A stretch of DNA of 64,000 nt from Hirundichthys speculiger (GCA_018398805.1 JAGFBZ010001543.1:1074307-1138306); one strand, 5' to 3'; shown: positions 25,075-36,965, numbered from the stretch's first letter. Numbers and translations: made by a program. The notes: a model not told the origin generated them from the sequence alone.

Positions 25075-26944
25075 CATGTTTTGGCTCCATTCTGCATCAA
25101 ATTCTGACTGGTTGTTTATGTGAAAAAATCTTATCTGGGTTTGGGTGGGAGGGGAGAGAAGTCTTAAATAAAGATCCACTGCTCTGTTGTCACAGCCAAC
25201 TGTTCAACGCCTTCCAGAATGACATTAAGATGTTCTGAGACTCCTCTGCATCTGCCCCGGAATTTTCCATACAGTAGCTAGAATTCTTCAGGATGAATCT
25301 AACTTTAAAGCATTCTTAATGTGTCTTTGTGATGTGGAGTAACTCCTTCCCAATGTTTGTCGCCACATGTTGATCAAACACTCCACCCATCTGCATCTTG
25401 TGTACAAGTCCCAGGGCCAGTTAAAGTCAAGGTCAGTGGGAAATGTGGACAAATTGGTTGTCAAAGTTGTAAGAGTATTGAGTGAAACCACAAAGACACA
25501 ATAATAGGCAGCTTTACAGTTCATAAAATGTCTTATTGCCACCTTTGAGATTACATTGTCCTTTTTCCTTACTTAAACGAGGATGTTTCAGATGAGAGCT
25601 GGGAGTGTATACCTTTTATTTTTACTTACTATCATTTCATAACATTACAAGTATTGCAGATGATTTTAATGTTGGTGGCAAAATATCCAAAAGTGATGGC
25701 TATAATTCACCTATGCTGCCATTAACACATTTTCAGGAAGAAAATTGGAATAGCTGAGACTTTTAATGAACTTCTTCTCAATTCACTTGATAAGCTTCAG
25801 TGATTGACTAAAGGCCAAAGAAAACACATCTTTTTTTCATTCTGAAAAGGTTAAATCAAAGACTACAAATTACTCTTCCTGCATGTTACCCCCAAAGTAA
25901 TTTAGGATTTTTTTTTCTTTTTTTCTGTCCCTGTAATAGTGGTTGTTTTAAAGTTCATGTCCTAAAATGTTCCTAAGGTCTATTTATAGGAAGCGCCTTG
26001 GAGGGAAAGAAAACAAACAAACCAAAAAAAAAAAAAAAAAACTGACAGGAAAAACATCAGGGCTGGACTGCATATAATTACTTTTGTTTTGGAAATTTAG
26101 ATCCATTAGATCCAGTTTCTTTCTTGTTGCAATGCAATTTTATGAATAACTGATTATTTAATTATTCAAAAGCAATTAGCCTGGGTTAACCTTTCTCCCT
26201 GTGGGGCTTAATTTTACATTGCAGCTCACATCATTCAAATTAATGAGCCTGAAGATGAGATTTGGCACTTGGACAGAAAATGCAGCGGTGAATCGGTGCA
26301 TCCATCCTTTACTGCCTCTGAATGTGAAGAGCTGCGATTTTGTTTTATAAATGATTTATGGCTTTTTTTTTTTTTTTTTTTTTTAAACTCAGTGTCTTAC
26401 CCTAAGAATCTAAGAATCAGCTCAATGAAGTGGATCAGTTGGTGTCCTGAAACAATATTGGAAATCTTAGTAGATCTTAGAAGTGTTACACTTAGATGGC
26501 CCTTGTATGTCAAAAGGTATCATCCATTATGAAGAAACATTTTGCCATTGGGGTAAAATGTTTTATCAATTTTCCTGCATTTTCACCCTGCAAAACAATT
26601 TCAGTCTGAATTAGACAGAAGCTAACATGATGGCACATATTTTCAAATTTGAATGACTCGGGTGCCTGTTTTCAGGTCACTAAATGAATTTCTACCAAAC
26701 TGACCCAGCTGGTATGTTTTTAGCTCAATGTCCTGTGATACAAATAGAAACTCATGGGACATCCTGCTTCCTTTTTCTTTCAGTCAAACTCCGACAAACT
26801 TTATTTCATACTTTATGTGGAACACACAGGGCTTTAAAGAGTAATCAGTGAAAGTAACAGCAAAAATCCTTCCCACCTCCAACCAATCAAAACACATTCA
26901 AATAGGCATAAACACACGTACGTGCATATACTCAAACAGACACA
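25075..26944. other. Non-coding DNA, no supported feature
   Basis: AT-rich. Homopolymer runs lie at 26024-26041 (A) and 26363-26384 (T). No coding signal. Confidence 0.5.
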
Positions 26945-27020
26945 CTCACTAGCCACTTTATTAGGTACACCTTGCTAGTAATGGGTTGGACCCTCTTTTG
27001 CCTTCAGAACTGCATCAATT
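26945..27020 (+). repeat. Fish interspersed repeat fragment
   Basis: CACTAGCCACTTTATTAGGT followed by ACACCTTGCTAGTAATGGGT, TGGACCC and TTTTGCCTTCAGAACTGC is the start of a well-known fish repeat. The rest is lost and the sequence then diverges. Confidence 0.6.
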
Positions 27021-28135
27021 GTTGGTGGCAAAATAATTTAATGTTGATTTAATGTCAGTATTGTATCAGAAGCATAGGTGGATTATACCAGCATCGACAT
27101 CATCAATCAGCAAAAATTTGTTTAGAAAATATTGCCATATTGGATATTGCAGACATCCAATATTGTGCATTTCTAAACTAGACTCATACAAATGGGAACT
27201 GATGAAAAATATTTAAAAGTTATACTTCTGTGCACTAAGTCCTGAATGTGAATGTTGTTAATTTGATTGTGTTTTTATTATTATCATTGAATAAGCCTTA
27301 CTAGACTGTTTCTTCTCAATTTTCATGGCCTCAAAAAGAACAATCACCATCATGCTTTTACATAATAATTTCGTCTTTTATTGATTACACATGTTGGTGC
27401 TGCTCTACATACCATGTAAAATGATGTGTTTTGACTAGAGAGTTTCATATATTTGGCTTTCATGGTAGCTTTAATTCATTTGCTGTTTATCTATTATAAA
27501 GCAGTTCTTTTTTTAACACTGGTATGTTCAGACCACACTGTGTGAAAAATGAATGCATTTGCATGTGAAAGAGTCCAACCTTCCAATGTCGTCCATCCAT
27601 CCATACACACCGGGATGCATACATCATTTCTGCTATTTTGTATTTCATTTTAGTGCTGCATTTGTAATGAAGACGCTGGGGAAGCAGAAGGAGAATACAT
27701 TAAATGGTAGCAAAGCGTGCAGCAGAGAGGGAAAGGGAGCATTATAGACAAATAAAAGGATTTATATATAAGTTCTTTCACCATATCAAATTTACCAAGG
27801 CGTGCAATTCACTTGTCGAGAGAACTGGGCTTTTATTAAAATAAATTTCCATTCAGAGAATGTGCATGATATAGTCATTGTTGGATGGTGTTATAGATAT
27901 GCTAATTAGCAGACAGCATTTTGACTAAAATGCAAAAGGAGGTTCATTGTATACGTAGATGCTAGAATTCATGGAGAGTAAATTTATCTTTATGAAAGTT
28001 TTTCACCTTCTGAAAATGACATTATACAGGGTGAGATAATGTTAAATAAGCTTTTATGAATGCTTTGTGCTGTTATGAATAATCTGTCCGCAATGGAAGA
28101 TGTGCAGTTTTATTGATTCATTCTTTTTTATATAT
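27021..28135. other. Non-coding DNA, no supported feature
   Basis: No recognisable gene or repeat. A CCATCCATCCA motif occurs at 27592-27602. Confidence 0.5.
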
Positions 28136-28190
28136 TGCTGTGTGTGTGTGTGTGCGTGTGTGTGTGTGTGTGTGTCTTAGTGTGTGTGTA
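28136..28190. repeat. (TG)n microsatellite
   Basis: TG alternation with TGCG and TCTTAG interruptions, immediately upstream of the gypsy relic. Confidence 0.9.
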
Positions 28191-28249
28191 TATACATTCT
28201 TTCCTTTTTTAAAAATATATTGTATATTGGCAGCCCCGAAGCCAGACCA

Positions 28250-30055
28250 AGGACTGGTTTTTGTACTGGCCGAGTGTTGTAGCAGTTTCTGCGTTGGCCT
28301 GTGTCACACCCCGGCTACATTGAAGTGACTAATAGAGAAGGTGCTGGCTAACATTCCCCGACAGGAATGCCTGGCCTACTTGGATGACATTTTGGTTCAC
28401 GGGAACTCCTTCAACGCAGCATTGGGGCCCTGCAGCAGTTTCTGCAGAGGATATCAGCAGCCGGCCTTAAGCTCCACCCCAACAAATGGTTCTTCATGAG
28501 AAGACAGCTGGAGTTTCTGTGGCACCTGATTGGGGGAGAGGGCATCAGTAAACTTGAGGAGAAGGTGAACGTGGTCAAAGACTGGCCGGCCTCCACCAGC
28601 CCAAGGGAGCTCAAGAGTTTCATTGGACTGACGTCCTACTACAGGCAGTTTGTGTGCAGTTTCTCTTGTATAGCTGCACCCCTGTTCTGGCTGCACGGGG
28701 CTTTTGTCTGGACACCCAAGTGTGAGCAAGCCTTCAGCTCTTTGAAGGACGCTTTAACAGAGTGGTCCATCTTCACCCATATTTCTGTCAGCCTTTCAAT
28801 AAAGCAGAGCAGCATTACTGTGTGATACACAGAGAGCCGCTTGCCATTGTGAGAGCAGTAAGCCATTTCAAGTACTACCTGTGTGACCTGTCTTTTGCTG
28901 TTTGAATTGACCACTCAGCCCTCCAGTGGTTGATGTCCTTCAATGAGCCGGATGGGAAGACTGCACACTGGCTGGAGGAGCTGGTGCCATATGTCTCCAA
29001 AGTGGTGTAGAGAGCTGGAGCTCACCATGTCAATGCCGAAGCCATGCCCCCGCACCTCTACGTTCTGATGGCTGCTGATACTGTGAAGAGGGAGGCCCAA
29101 GAAACAGACTTTATATAGGACTCCAGGCAAGACAAAGATGGGCCAGCCTGTAGAGTGGCACAAGTTGTTGATCCGCCTGAATGGAGAGCATAGAAGAACA
29201 GGATGCTGACCTACTACTGGTGCTCCAGTGGTAGTAGTCAGGGCAAAAGCCAAGGTGGGATGAGGTTGCTGGGTGCTCACTTGCCACTAAATAAATGTTT
29301 GAAAAGTTTGGGGCTCTACAAGTCAAGGATGGAGTGCTCCAGAGGCCCTGGAAAGAGCCAACTACAGAACAAGAGAAGTGGCAGGTGATGGTCCCCAGGG
29401 CACTGAGGAGGTCAGTGCTAAAGGCCTGTTATGGAACTACTGGAGGGAGTCACTTTGGAGTTTAAAAAACCCTTCACTGGCTCTGGCAGAGTTTCTTTTG
29501 GGGCCAGTTCAGGAGAGATGTTGAGGAGTTTTGCCATTGCTGCGACCTCTCCACAACACACAAAGGTCACAAAGCTTTGATCAGTTGCATCCCCAGCTTC
29601 AGCAGCTGGTGGTGGGCGCACCAATGGAGCAGTAGGCATCATGGGCCCCTTCCCTCGTACAGATAAGGGTAACCGTTATGTTCTGGCCGCCAATGACTAT
29701 TTTACAAAATGTCCAGAGGCATATGCCATACCGGATCAGGAAGTAGAGACGCCAGGATCGGATGGAGTTCGACCATGTTTTTGCTCGCAATCGGTTGGAG
29801 AAAACGAGCATGAGACAGAAAAGAAATTATGACACAAGGGTTAAACAGAGGGACTTTAAGACCAGCAACCTATGGGCTATGGGTCTTATTGTCTAAAGAG
29901 GGCCGGTGCCCTAAGCTGGACTGTCACTGGGTAAGACTTTGTGAAGTACTAGATAAGCTGAGTGAGCGTTATACAGGGTCCACTTGCCACCTGAAGGGAG
30001 ACTGGTGGCCCTCCATAGGGACAGGTTGGCCCCACCCTGGGGTGATGTGCAACCA
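28250..30055 (+). pseudogene. Ty3/gypsy pol: RT, RNase H, integrase relic
   Basis: This was the polyprotein that copied and integrated the element. RT shows VGLCHTPATLK near 28288 and the catalytic YLDDILVHG with YLDD at 28377-28388. Further on are FIGLTSYYRQFVCSFS and APLFWLHGAFVW, the thumb and connection. RNase H appears in another frame (REPLAIVRAVSHFKYYLCD, then DHSALQWLMSFNEPDG). The integrase zinc-finger region follows (FFWGQFRRDVEEFCHCCDLS near 29480-29560). The start of the integrase core is GPFPRTDKGNRYVLAANDYF at 29644. The second half of the core is deleted. Pieces of the C-terminal domain (RQKRNYDTRVKQRDF, then VALHRDRLAP) follow. Stops and frameshifts are frequent, so it is long dead. 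Confidence 0.9.
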
Positions 30056-30071
30056 CAGCCATACACTAGAC

Positions 30072-30865
30072 CACATGTGTCAAACACAGGGCCCGTGGGC
30101 CAAATGTGGCCCGCCACATCGTTTTATGTGGCCCTCCAGAGCTTGTGCATTATTGGCTTACATATCAAACCAATATTATAAGACTTAATATAAGCTTACA
30201 CTGCTTTAAAGTGCATATTGACAATAAACTACATCTCCCACAATGCATTTCATCATTATCCACAACAATAATGGTATATCACCATTAACGAGACATCAAG
30301 ACGATTTTCAGAACTAATGGACTTAGGAAAAACCTCTACAAACTAACCCCAACAAGAAGAAAAAGTTGGAAAAAGTCCAAGAAAAGAAAAGTTGATGCAC
30401 AAGGAAAGCAGTTTCATGAACGATGGGAAAACAAATACAAGTTTGTATCTCAAGGTGAAAAAACAGTATGTCTTTTGTGTTATCAGGAGGTGTCATTCGG
30501 CATTTTGACAGCAAACACGGAGCTAAGTATGCTAAATTTAGTCATCAAAAAAAACAAAGAATCGCTTCCGCTTCTGAAACCAAGATAATGGATACTCAGT
30601 CCGTTACCATGGCAACAGACTCTTTAAACATCACCTGTGCGAGAGCAGGTTTGCAACCACATACCCTGAGTTTAATGTAATGATGAATTAAATATTTGAA
30701 ACTTGAATACATAATAAATACAAAAAATGTTATTTAACAATATATTAAATTGTAGTTTAATTAATTTTGATTTGCATTGGATTTTGTTTATGCTGTCAAT
30801 CTGGCCGTTCGAGGGCAACCATGATGCTGATGTGGCCCTCAGTGAAAATGAGTCTGACACCCCTG
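30072..30865 (+). mobile_element. hAT element with BED-finger remnant inserted in gypsy
   Basis: The 8-bp duplication CACTAGAC flanks the copy at 30064-30071 and 30866-30873. The ends read CACATGTGTCAAACACAGGG and, inverted, GTCTGACACCCCTG, matching the vertebrate-wide hAT group whose ends are CAGGNGTGTCAAAC. Both ends carry TGTGGCCC motifs. At about 30410-30580 a plus-strand frame reads WENKYKFVSQGEKTVCLLCY and then RHFDSKHGAKYAKF. This is the N-terminal zinc finger typical of the transposase that also gave rise to GTF2IRD2 and ZBED-type host genes. The catalytic domain is deleted. The element is younger than the gypsy copy it splits. Confidence 0.9.
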
Positions 30866-31045
30866 CACTAGACCCTTGACACCTTTCCCTGGAAACATGT
30901 CAGCCACACCCCCAGACTCAGACTCTTCTCATTGACTTCCCACATTCCTTCCCATCCCCGAACTGTTCCAAGACTCAGGGACCCTGAGACCCTCAGGGAC
31001 TTTTTATTTGATCACTTGGGGTGAGGGACCCTGTAGTTGCAATCA

Positions 31046-31431
31046 TGTTATGATTTAGCACTATTATTAAGATGCTCTGTGGTTCTGTTTGTATGAGATG
31101 CATTGAATGTGTAAAGAGCTATGGCAGACATGTGACTGGATGAGAAAGGTAAAGGGGGGGGAATAAGTGGGTGAACAACGAAAGCCCATGTGTTTTTTTA
31201 GGAGTGAGGGAGTGAGAAAACTTGATAATAGTCACAGGTGTTATTGCTTTTTGGGCTGCTGTTTGTTTGGTGTGGTAACAACCATCAGTAACCAGTTCTG
31301 TTCCACAATAAAGCAGCAGTTTGCTGAATACTTCATTGCCCATCCTTTCATCACGTCCAGCTGGACGCTACTGTATTTTTTGTGTGTGCATTTGTGTGTT
31401 TGGGATGTGATAATCTGTGCATACATACTGT
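31046..31431. other. Non-coding DNA, no supported feature
   Basis: A short gap between the gypsy remnant and the next hAT. It has a G run at 31154-31160 and nothing coding. Confidence 0.5.
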
Positions 31432-31439
31432 ATCTGAAG

Positions 31440-32368
31440 TAGGGATGGGCATTCGGTTAAGATTTATTTGTTGATCGTCGGGAGTTTTATTAATTAATAA
31501 TTGATTGATCATTAACATTTTTATATTAAAAACTATCACAATCATGCCAATAATGCCCTGTAGTCTTATATAGCAAAATAATTAAAAAAAAACAGCTGTT
31601 TTTCTTTGAGGATGTTTTTTATTAACAAGACAAGTTAATCGTGAACTCGTGCGCATTGAGCAAACGAGAGAGGCTTCAAGTTGCGAACCAGAGACACATA
31701 ATGTAACAGACATTTCCTTTTTCTTTTCTTTGAAAAACACAACGACAATAAAATAAGAGATATCGAGGAGACTATTTAACAAGGACAATTTATATCCCAT
31801 TATATCAAGGCGCCAGTATTACAGGCTTTTTGATTCTTAAAAAGATTCTTAAAAAGATGCACTTGTGTGCTCGATGTGCACTGTAGCTCCTTCTGGTCCG
31901 TGCTAACACTGAGCCGAGGCTGGGCTGAGATAGAGATGAATTGCTGCCACCGTCCTTTACAAGGCTTGGATGCGCGTTGTTCAAGTGATACAATTCATCG
32001 ACAACGACAATGATGTATTTGTAATTTGCATTGCAGTGATTGCAGTATACTTGGTCATTTTCTAAACGAAAATGGTCCCACGCCACACTTCGCTGCAACC
32101 TCTTCATGATTAGGGGATGACCTACAGAAGCTCACATGTAACAACTGACATTGTAACAAACCAGGGTACGGTGATGGTGAAATGTTGCCCCTTGTTGCCA
32201 AATTTCTGTCGGTGGCACAGCAAAATGCATTGTTTGAGGACGTGCACTGATAACCTACATTGGGATTGTTAAAAAAAAAAACATTCAGTTCGTCAACGAA
32301 AATTAATGTCCTCGACCAAATTCTTAATGATCAATCATCGATTAATCGATTAATTATGCCCATCCCTA
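31440..32368 (-). mobile_element. hAT element with BED-finger remnant
   Basis: The ends TAGGGATGGGCAT at 31440 and ATGCCCATCCCTA at 32368 are inverted repeats. The 8-bp duplication ATCTGAAG lies at 31432-31439 and 32369-32376. Next to each end are ATCGATTAATCGATTAAT-like subterminal motifs. On the minus strand near 32107-31960 a frame reads RSVAWDHFRLENDQVYCNHC, followed by NNAHPSL. This fits a BED zinc finger (W, HF, CxxC and a degraded HxxxH end), the DNA-binding N-terminus of hAT transposases. The catalytic and dimerisation parts are missing. Confidence 0.9.
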
Positions 32369-32376
32369 ATCTGAAG

Positions 32377-33675
32377 ATGTGTTTTTTTTCTTCTTTTTTT
32401 GCCCCTTCATCTATCACTGTAGGAACATTTGACTAATGAAAATACCACCATACAAATCCCTTAAAGCTAAAATGGTGACAGATGTAGGTGAGAACAGTAA
32501 CCATTAAATGAAAGATGCTAATAAGCCTAACACATAACTGTTTTGATGTCAAGGTGAAACCCTTTTAGTTATGTATGACAAACAAGTCTTCATTTCAAAT
32601 TGAGAGAATTACACCATTTATGCCTCGTGGCACATATTTCAAGTTGGCATGCTGTCACTGGGAGGAAAAAAAATCACAAATCACAAGATTAAATCACAGC
32701 TATAAAGTATTATACAGGGTTAAGGTAAGCGTTGAAATTAATATTTGGTGTTGATGCAGAGCAACACCTTACAGCCTATAGCTAGAAAGTACAAGAGAAT
32801 AGAGGGGAAGGGTGCCTGCTCCTCAGGGCTGCAATGTACAAAATGTTGTTTTTTTTTTTCATTTTTCTTTTCTTTTCTTCTTTCTTTGGCTGCAGATTCA
32901 TTTTAATTGTTATTTGCTATCCACAGAGAAGCCAGAAAGCATGCATGACTTGCTTCAGTTCAGTGAAAGGCAAGTTCTTTTATTTTCTGAGTACACTGGG
33001 GATGGGCAAAGTGAGTCTTCTAAATGTGACACCACAGGACCTTCAAGGCACACACGGGGGAAAAAAGATATTCCACATGGTTGTACATGTAAATTCATAA
33101 AGGCACAGTGACGCTCTCTCTTTTCCACAAGCTTTAATGCACTAACAAATCACTTAGTGTTTGTTTACCAATTCACAAAAGAGCGATTAGGTTTAGTGAA
33201 GTTATGAGAGGACATAGCATTAATCATTACGTGTAACCCAAAGTGACTTACATCTAGCAGTGCTGCACATTTACTTTTCACATTAGCAGCCATCAGACTG
33301 CTGGGCCACCATGTTTCCATTTGAAACAAAGAAGATACCGACAGAGCTGGCTGGAGGGTTACAAGGGATATGAGGAGACAAACTGGGAGACTGAAAGCAC
33401 TTTAAAAAATGACAAAGAAGCCTAAGATGATTGATGTATTTTGAGGAGGGAAAATTATTGGAGGAAATGTGTGTTGTAAGAAAGAGGGGAGAAGTTAGAG
33501 GTTGAGGTGGGAGATTCATGTCAGGGTAAATAGAGATGTAATTTGAAAAGCAATGATTTGCTTTTTCTTGCTATGTTTTAGGTGGCAGCAATGGCAGTGG
33601 CTGGATTGTCCTCAGTGAGTGTGATTGACAGCTATCCACTTACTGTTGTGCACAAGCAGAGTCACAGCTCTTCAA
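32377..33675. other. Non-coding DNA, no supported feature
   Basis: AT-rich, with T runs at 32846-32860. The plus frames at 32812-33111 overlap in two registers and have no domain pattern. Confidence 0.5.
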
Positions 33676-34180
33676 TAAAACAACAAGACAAAGGAATAAG
33701 ATGAAGCAGATAATTGTGGATTTTAGAAGGACCAGGGATAAGTCAAACAGTATTTTCATCATGGGAGAACAAGTGGTGGAGGAATACAAATACCATGGTG
33801 TTCACCTGGAAAACAGAGTGGAGATTCCAGACTGATATTGTCTACAGGATCACACAGAGTGGACTGTATTTCTTGAGTAAGTTTAGGGCATTCAGTTTTT
33901 GTCATAAGATGTTGCATATCCTTTATAAGTCTGTTGTGGAGAGTGTAATTTCATCTGCAGTCATCTGTTGAGGTAGCAGTGTCAGAGACAATAGCAGCTG
34001 GGGAACCTCTAGAGCTAATTGAACAAAGAAGGATGCTTCATAAGATGAAAAGCATAACAGATAACACTGCACATCCTCCTCACAACAAAGTGACTGATCA
34101 ATAACAGAGTGTCGTCAGACAGAGACTTCTGCAGGTCCAAGCTAATAGCTTATGAAAGCAAACAACTCCTCTAGCTGGTA
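33676..34180 (+). pseudogene. LINE ORF2 C-terminal fragment
   Basis: The plus strand reads KQIIVDFRRTRDKSNSIF, EEYKYHGVHLENRVEI, SGLYFLSKFRAFSFCHKM and LYKSVVESVISSAVIC in order, with frame changes. This is the end of a LINE polymerase downstream of the palm (the xxVDFRRxR, YKYLGVHLDN and YFLRKLRxF patterns). Both ends are missing. It differs from the LINE at 3264 and from the L2 relic at 11935. Confidence 0.8.
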
Positions 34181-34557
34181 AGATGCACATATTTTTAACA
34201 TATCAACATGCTTTTAACAACATGTTTTAACATTGCCCATGAATTACCTCGACACCTAAAAATCTTGCCATGCATGTTTGCGCCCGAATCAGATTCAGTA
34301 TATAAAAGCGAACAGCACAGTGAATCATGACGACAAACATTAGAGCAGTGTGTTTTGGCAATTACAATGCACATTACATGCTGTTCTGTACTTTCAGTCA
34401 CTCAACATCTACATACATGTTTTTCTGTATACATCCACATAAGTAGATATAGATATGAGAATTGCTGTAAATGCCAATTGAGCCTGAAGACATCTGTAAC
34501 CTAGAAATAGAAAAGCTAATGAAACTGTCAGCAAACAACTTTCAAATGAGAGACAAA
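34181..34557. other. Non-coding DNA, no supported feature
   Basis: No recognised repeat or coding sequence. Confidence 0.5.
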
Positions 34558-35175
34558 GGCCCCGATCATACAATTCCCACTAGCCGCTACCAGCAAACTG
34601 CGACTCCCTTACTCTCTTTGCAGGTGTGGCAATGGGCGTGTCTTTTGCCCTTCCCTCCAAACTCGGTATCTTCAATTGCAGGTTTAGGGTAGCGGGTGGT
34701 CTGACTACCCCCTACCAGCTACCTGCTACCTGCAACCCGCATGTCAGCGCGTACAAGAGCGGGTCCAAATGGCATCAATGTGCGTCCACCTGGTCACATG
34801 TGGACATGCACAAACGGCTCTACCTGTCAAATTAACTCTTGCATAAAAAGTGTGATTTGGCCTCAGTTGAACCCCTGAGAAAATGGTAGAGATCGTCTTA
34901 AAAGGCTTTCTCGCCAGTTAAACCATAGACGACCAGAGCGTGTTTACTAGGAGCTTACCGACTATCTGGGACTTTCAGGTAGCCGATAGGTCTGTGTAAA
35001 AATATTTTTTTGTATATATCAGTGGAGAGGAGGAGGAGCAAGGAAGAGGAGGAAGCTCTACAGCAGAGACCCACCCACGCTGCAGTCTCACTGCGCACAA
35101 GAGCTGCTCCCATCTGGATGAAAAGACGCTCCACTTTACAAGCCTACATGAAAGCCGCTAGCTTATTGCAAGAAT
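34558..35175. mobile_element. GGGCCC-ended element, copy B (truncated)
   Basis: The copy starts GGCCCCGATCATACAATTCC. This is the complement of the right end of the copy at 41960, so the copy is reversed relative to it. It contains GCAATGGGCGTGTCTTTTGC, CCTGGTCACATGTGGACATG and, after a middle shared with copy A, ACTATCTGGGACTTTCAGGT and CATCTGGATGAAAAGACGCT. It stops before the second terminus. The plus frame 35010-35213 is a by-product of GA-rich sequence. Confidence 0.7.
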
Positions 35176-35517
35176 ATAATGGGAAACTGCATAGACGGGC
35201 TAACAGAAATTAGTAAACATAAATGTGTAAACATGATATACAGTAAGTGTAAACTATAATACGTACAGGTATATATTCTCTTTGCTCTGTAGATTGGAAC
35301 TGTTGGAACAATTGGAACTACTTGAGTTTAGCTGCTGACTGTTTACTTTTTGTTGGATAGTGAAATGCAGGAGACAAAATATCATGCAGGCAGGGAGTTC
35401 TTCCAAAAAAATAACAGTTGAATAGACTTTTATTGTTAACTACAAACAAATCTTCTGCATGGCAAACAAAGAAATCCCCCCAAAAAGAGAGTGCCACCCC
35501 TCCTCACTCAGAGCTCC

Positions 35518-35532
35518 CTTATATACAGCACT
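35518..35532 (+). promoter_or_regulatory. Possible TATA box upstream of the membrane-protein ORF
   Basis: CCTTATATACAGCAC lies about 230 bases before the ATG. A TATA-like match alone is weak evidence in AT-rich DNA. No initiator or transcript support can be given. Confidence 0.2.
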
Positions 35533-35761
35533 AGTGCCTGCCTTGCCATTTTAAAGTGACCTATCAGGACAGCTATGCAGAAAAGGTTGATAAGATTAGT
35601 CACAAATAACCTGTTTTCTTGGTTCACTTACATCAACAAAGCCTCATTTCATTTTCCAATCTACCATCAAAAATACCCAAAAATACTCATCTGTTCCTGC
35701 AGCTGCTTCTGTCTCGTCTGTGCTTCTGAAGCGTTTTTTCTGCAGAATATCCGAATCAACC

Positions 35762-36235
35762 ATGGATTTAGTAAGCTGGTCTCTGAATGCAATTGATCAA
35801 ATTTTTTCAACAACAAGACAAGGCAAAGGAGAGCCTTCGTGCCCGGGGGGTACGCACGCAGCGGGGTACGTGATGGACTCCTGGGGCAAATGGAAACTTC
35901 ACTGTCTCGGCCCACTGCACGTGGAGGATGTCGAAGACGCATTCATTTTTGGATTTATGATCACAGGATTTCTACTGATCGGCGCAGGTGGATTCTTGGT
36001 GTATCGGAAAATTAAACGCACGGAGGCTACAAATTCGGATTCGAGGAAAACTTCCACCCCGCCGGACGTGTGTGAGAAAGTTGACAACGTGATTAAAAGA
36101 CTGGAAGACATGGATCGGAAATTGGGAGCGATTCAGAACTTGAATCAAACCCAAGGGATGATTCTGGACTTCTTTGGGCGAATGGACAACAATCTTGGAA
36201 GGATTCACGCGTTGATCAGGGAGAATGGCCAATAA
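35762..36235 (+). CDS. Unidentified small single-pass membrane protein, intronless
   Basis: I do not recognise this gene for certain. The ATG at 35762 lies in a strong Kozak context (ACCATGG). The upstream extension of the frame to 35720 begins with GTG, so it was not used. The product is 157 residues with no evident signal peptide. Residues 1-59 hold two cysteines (27 and 48) around AAGYVMDSWGKWKLHC. Residues 60-81 (AFIFGFMITGFLLIGAGGFL) form one membrane helix. It is followed by the basic RKIKR, which predicts the C-terminus in the cytosol. Residues about 105-155 have heptad-like hydrophobics (VDNVIKRLEDMDRKLGAIQ), suggesting a coiled coil. There is no intron and no frame damage, in a region of broken transposons. 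The 3' part looks like a retroelement tail, so it may be an ORF of an uncharacterised mobile unit, or a retrocopy or young gene. Confidence 0.6.
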   Translation: MDLVSWSLNAIDQIFSTTRQGKGEPSCPGGTHAAGYVMDSWGKWKLHCLGPLHVEDVEDAFIFGFMITGFLLIGAGGFLVYRKIKRTEATNSDSRKTSTPPDVCEKVDNVIKRLEDMDRKLGAIQNLNQTQGMILDFFGRMDNNLGRIHALIRENGQ

Positions 36236-36965
36236 TTCGGAATATTGAAGTATTCCCACCAGAGAAATCCAGCAGAACTTCAAGGCTAGACGGAGAGTGT
36301 GTCTCAGCCTGCCCCAAACAATCCTTTTCTGTTTTGGCTCCCTGGAAGCGCAGCCTTCAAGGCCGCTCCCTTATCTATTCTCCTGGATGCTGTGTGGCTT
36401 GGACGCTTCTACCCCCCCCATTCCCCCCTCTGCACCTGGAGACGGATCTTCAGGCGACATGACTGCACTCCCACTACACTGATCAACACGCACTCCCTCC
36501 CCCACTTCAACGTCTTCGCTGGCCCCCCCTCCCGCCCTGCGCACCTCCCCCTTCTCCCCCGTGTGGCGATGGACTGACTGCGCGATGCACCCAAGGCTGG
36601 CTGCGCGCGCACAGACTGTCAAAACTGGGTTATCCGTCATCATGTTTCTATCAATGTCCTGTGTTAAGTCTGTACATGCTTAATTAAATGTGCTGAGGTG
36701 TTTTTTTTTACCCCTCTCACGACGTGTCCTTTTGACACATAGTGGGAGATGTTCTTTTTTTAACCTCCACCCCTCCTTCCCCAATGTTATCTTTTTCAAT
36801 CTAAGTTAGCGCGGAGCGACACTAGTTGCTTAGCCTCAGTCATCATCGACATCCATGTCCTAAATGTTGTTGTTGTTTTTTATATGTTTCTTGGATGATG
36901 TACTGGAATGCAATTTCGTTGTACTGGGATGCTGGTTCAATGACAATAAATCCTCTTATTCCTTA
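36236..36965 (+). other. Downstream region of the membrane-protein unit, with AATAAA
   Basis: C-rich sequence (about 36400-36590) is followed by T-rich sequence ending with CAATTTCGTTGTACTGGGAT and then CAATGACAATAAATCCTCTT at about 36934-36953. A 3' end of the form AATTTCGTTGTAC...CAATGACAATAAA is common at the tails of fish retroelement copies and includes a poly(A) signal. This suggests that the ORF and this region form one retrotransposed unit. No flanking direct repeat was found. Confidence 0.5.

Larger units (their letters stand above)
28250..31045 (+). mobile_element. Ty3/gypsy LTR retrotransposon remnant, split by a hAT
   Basis: A plus-strand pol remnant runs from the middle of reverse transcriptase to just past integrase (28250-30063). 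It is interrupted by the hAT at 30072-30865. About 170 bases of downstream sequence (30874-31045) probably belong to the same element. No LTR pair was identified. gag, protease and the start of RT are missing. Confidence 0.8.
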
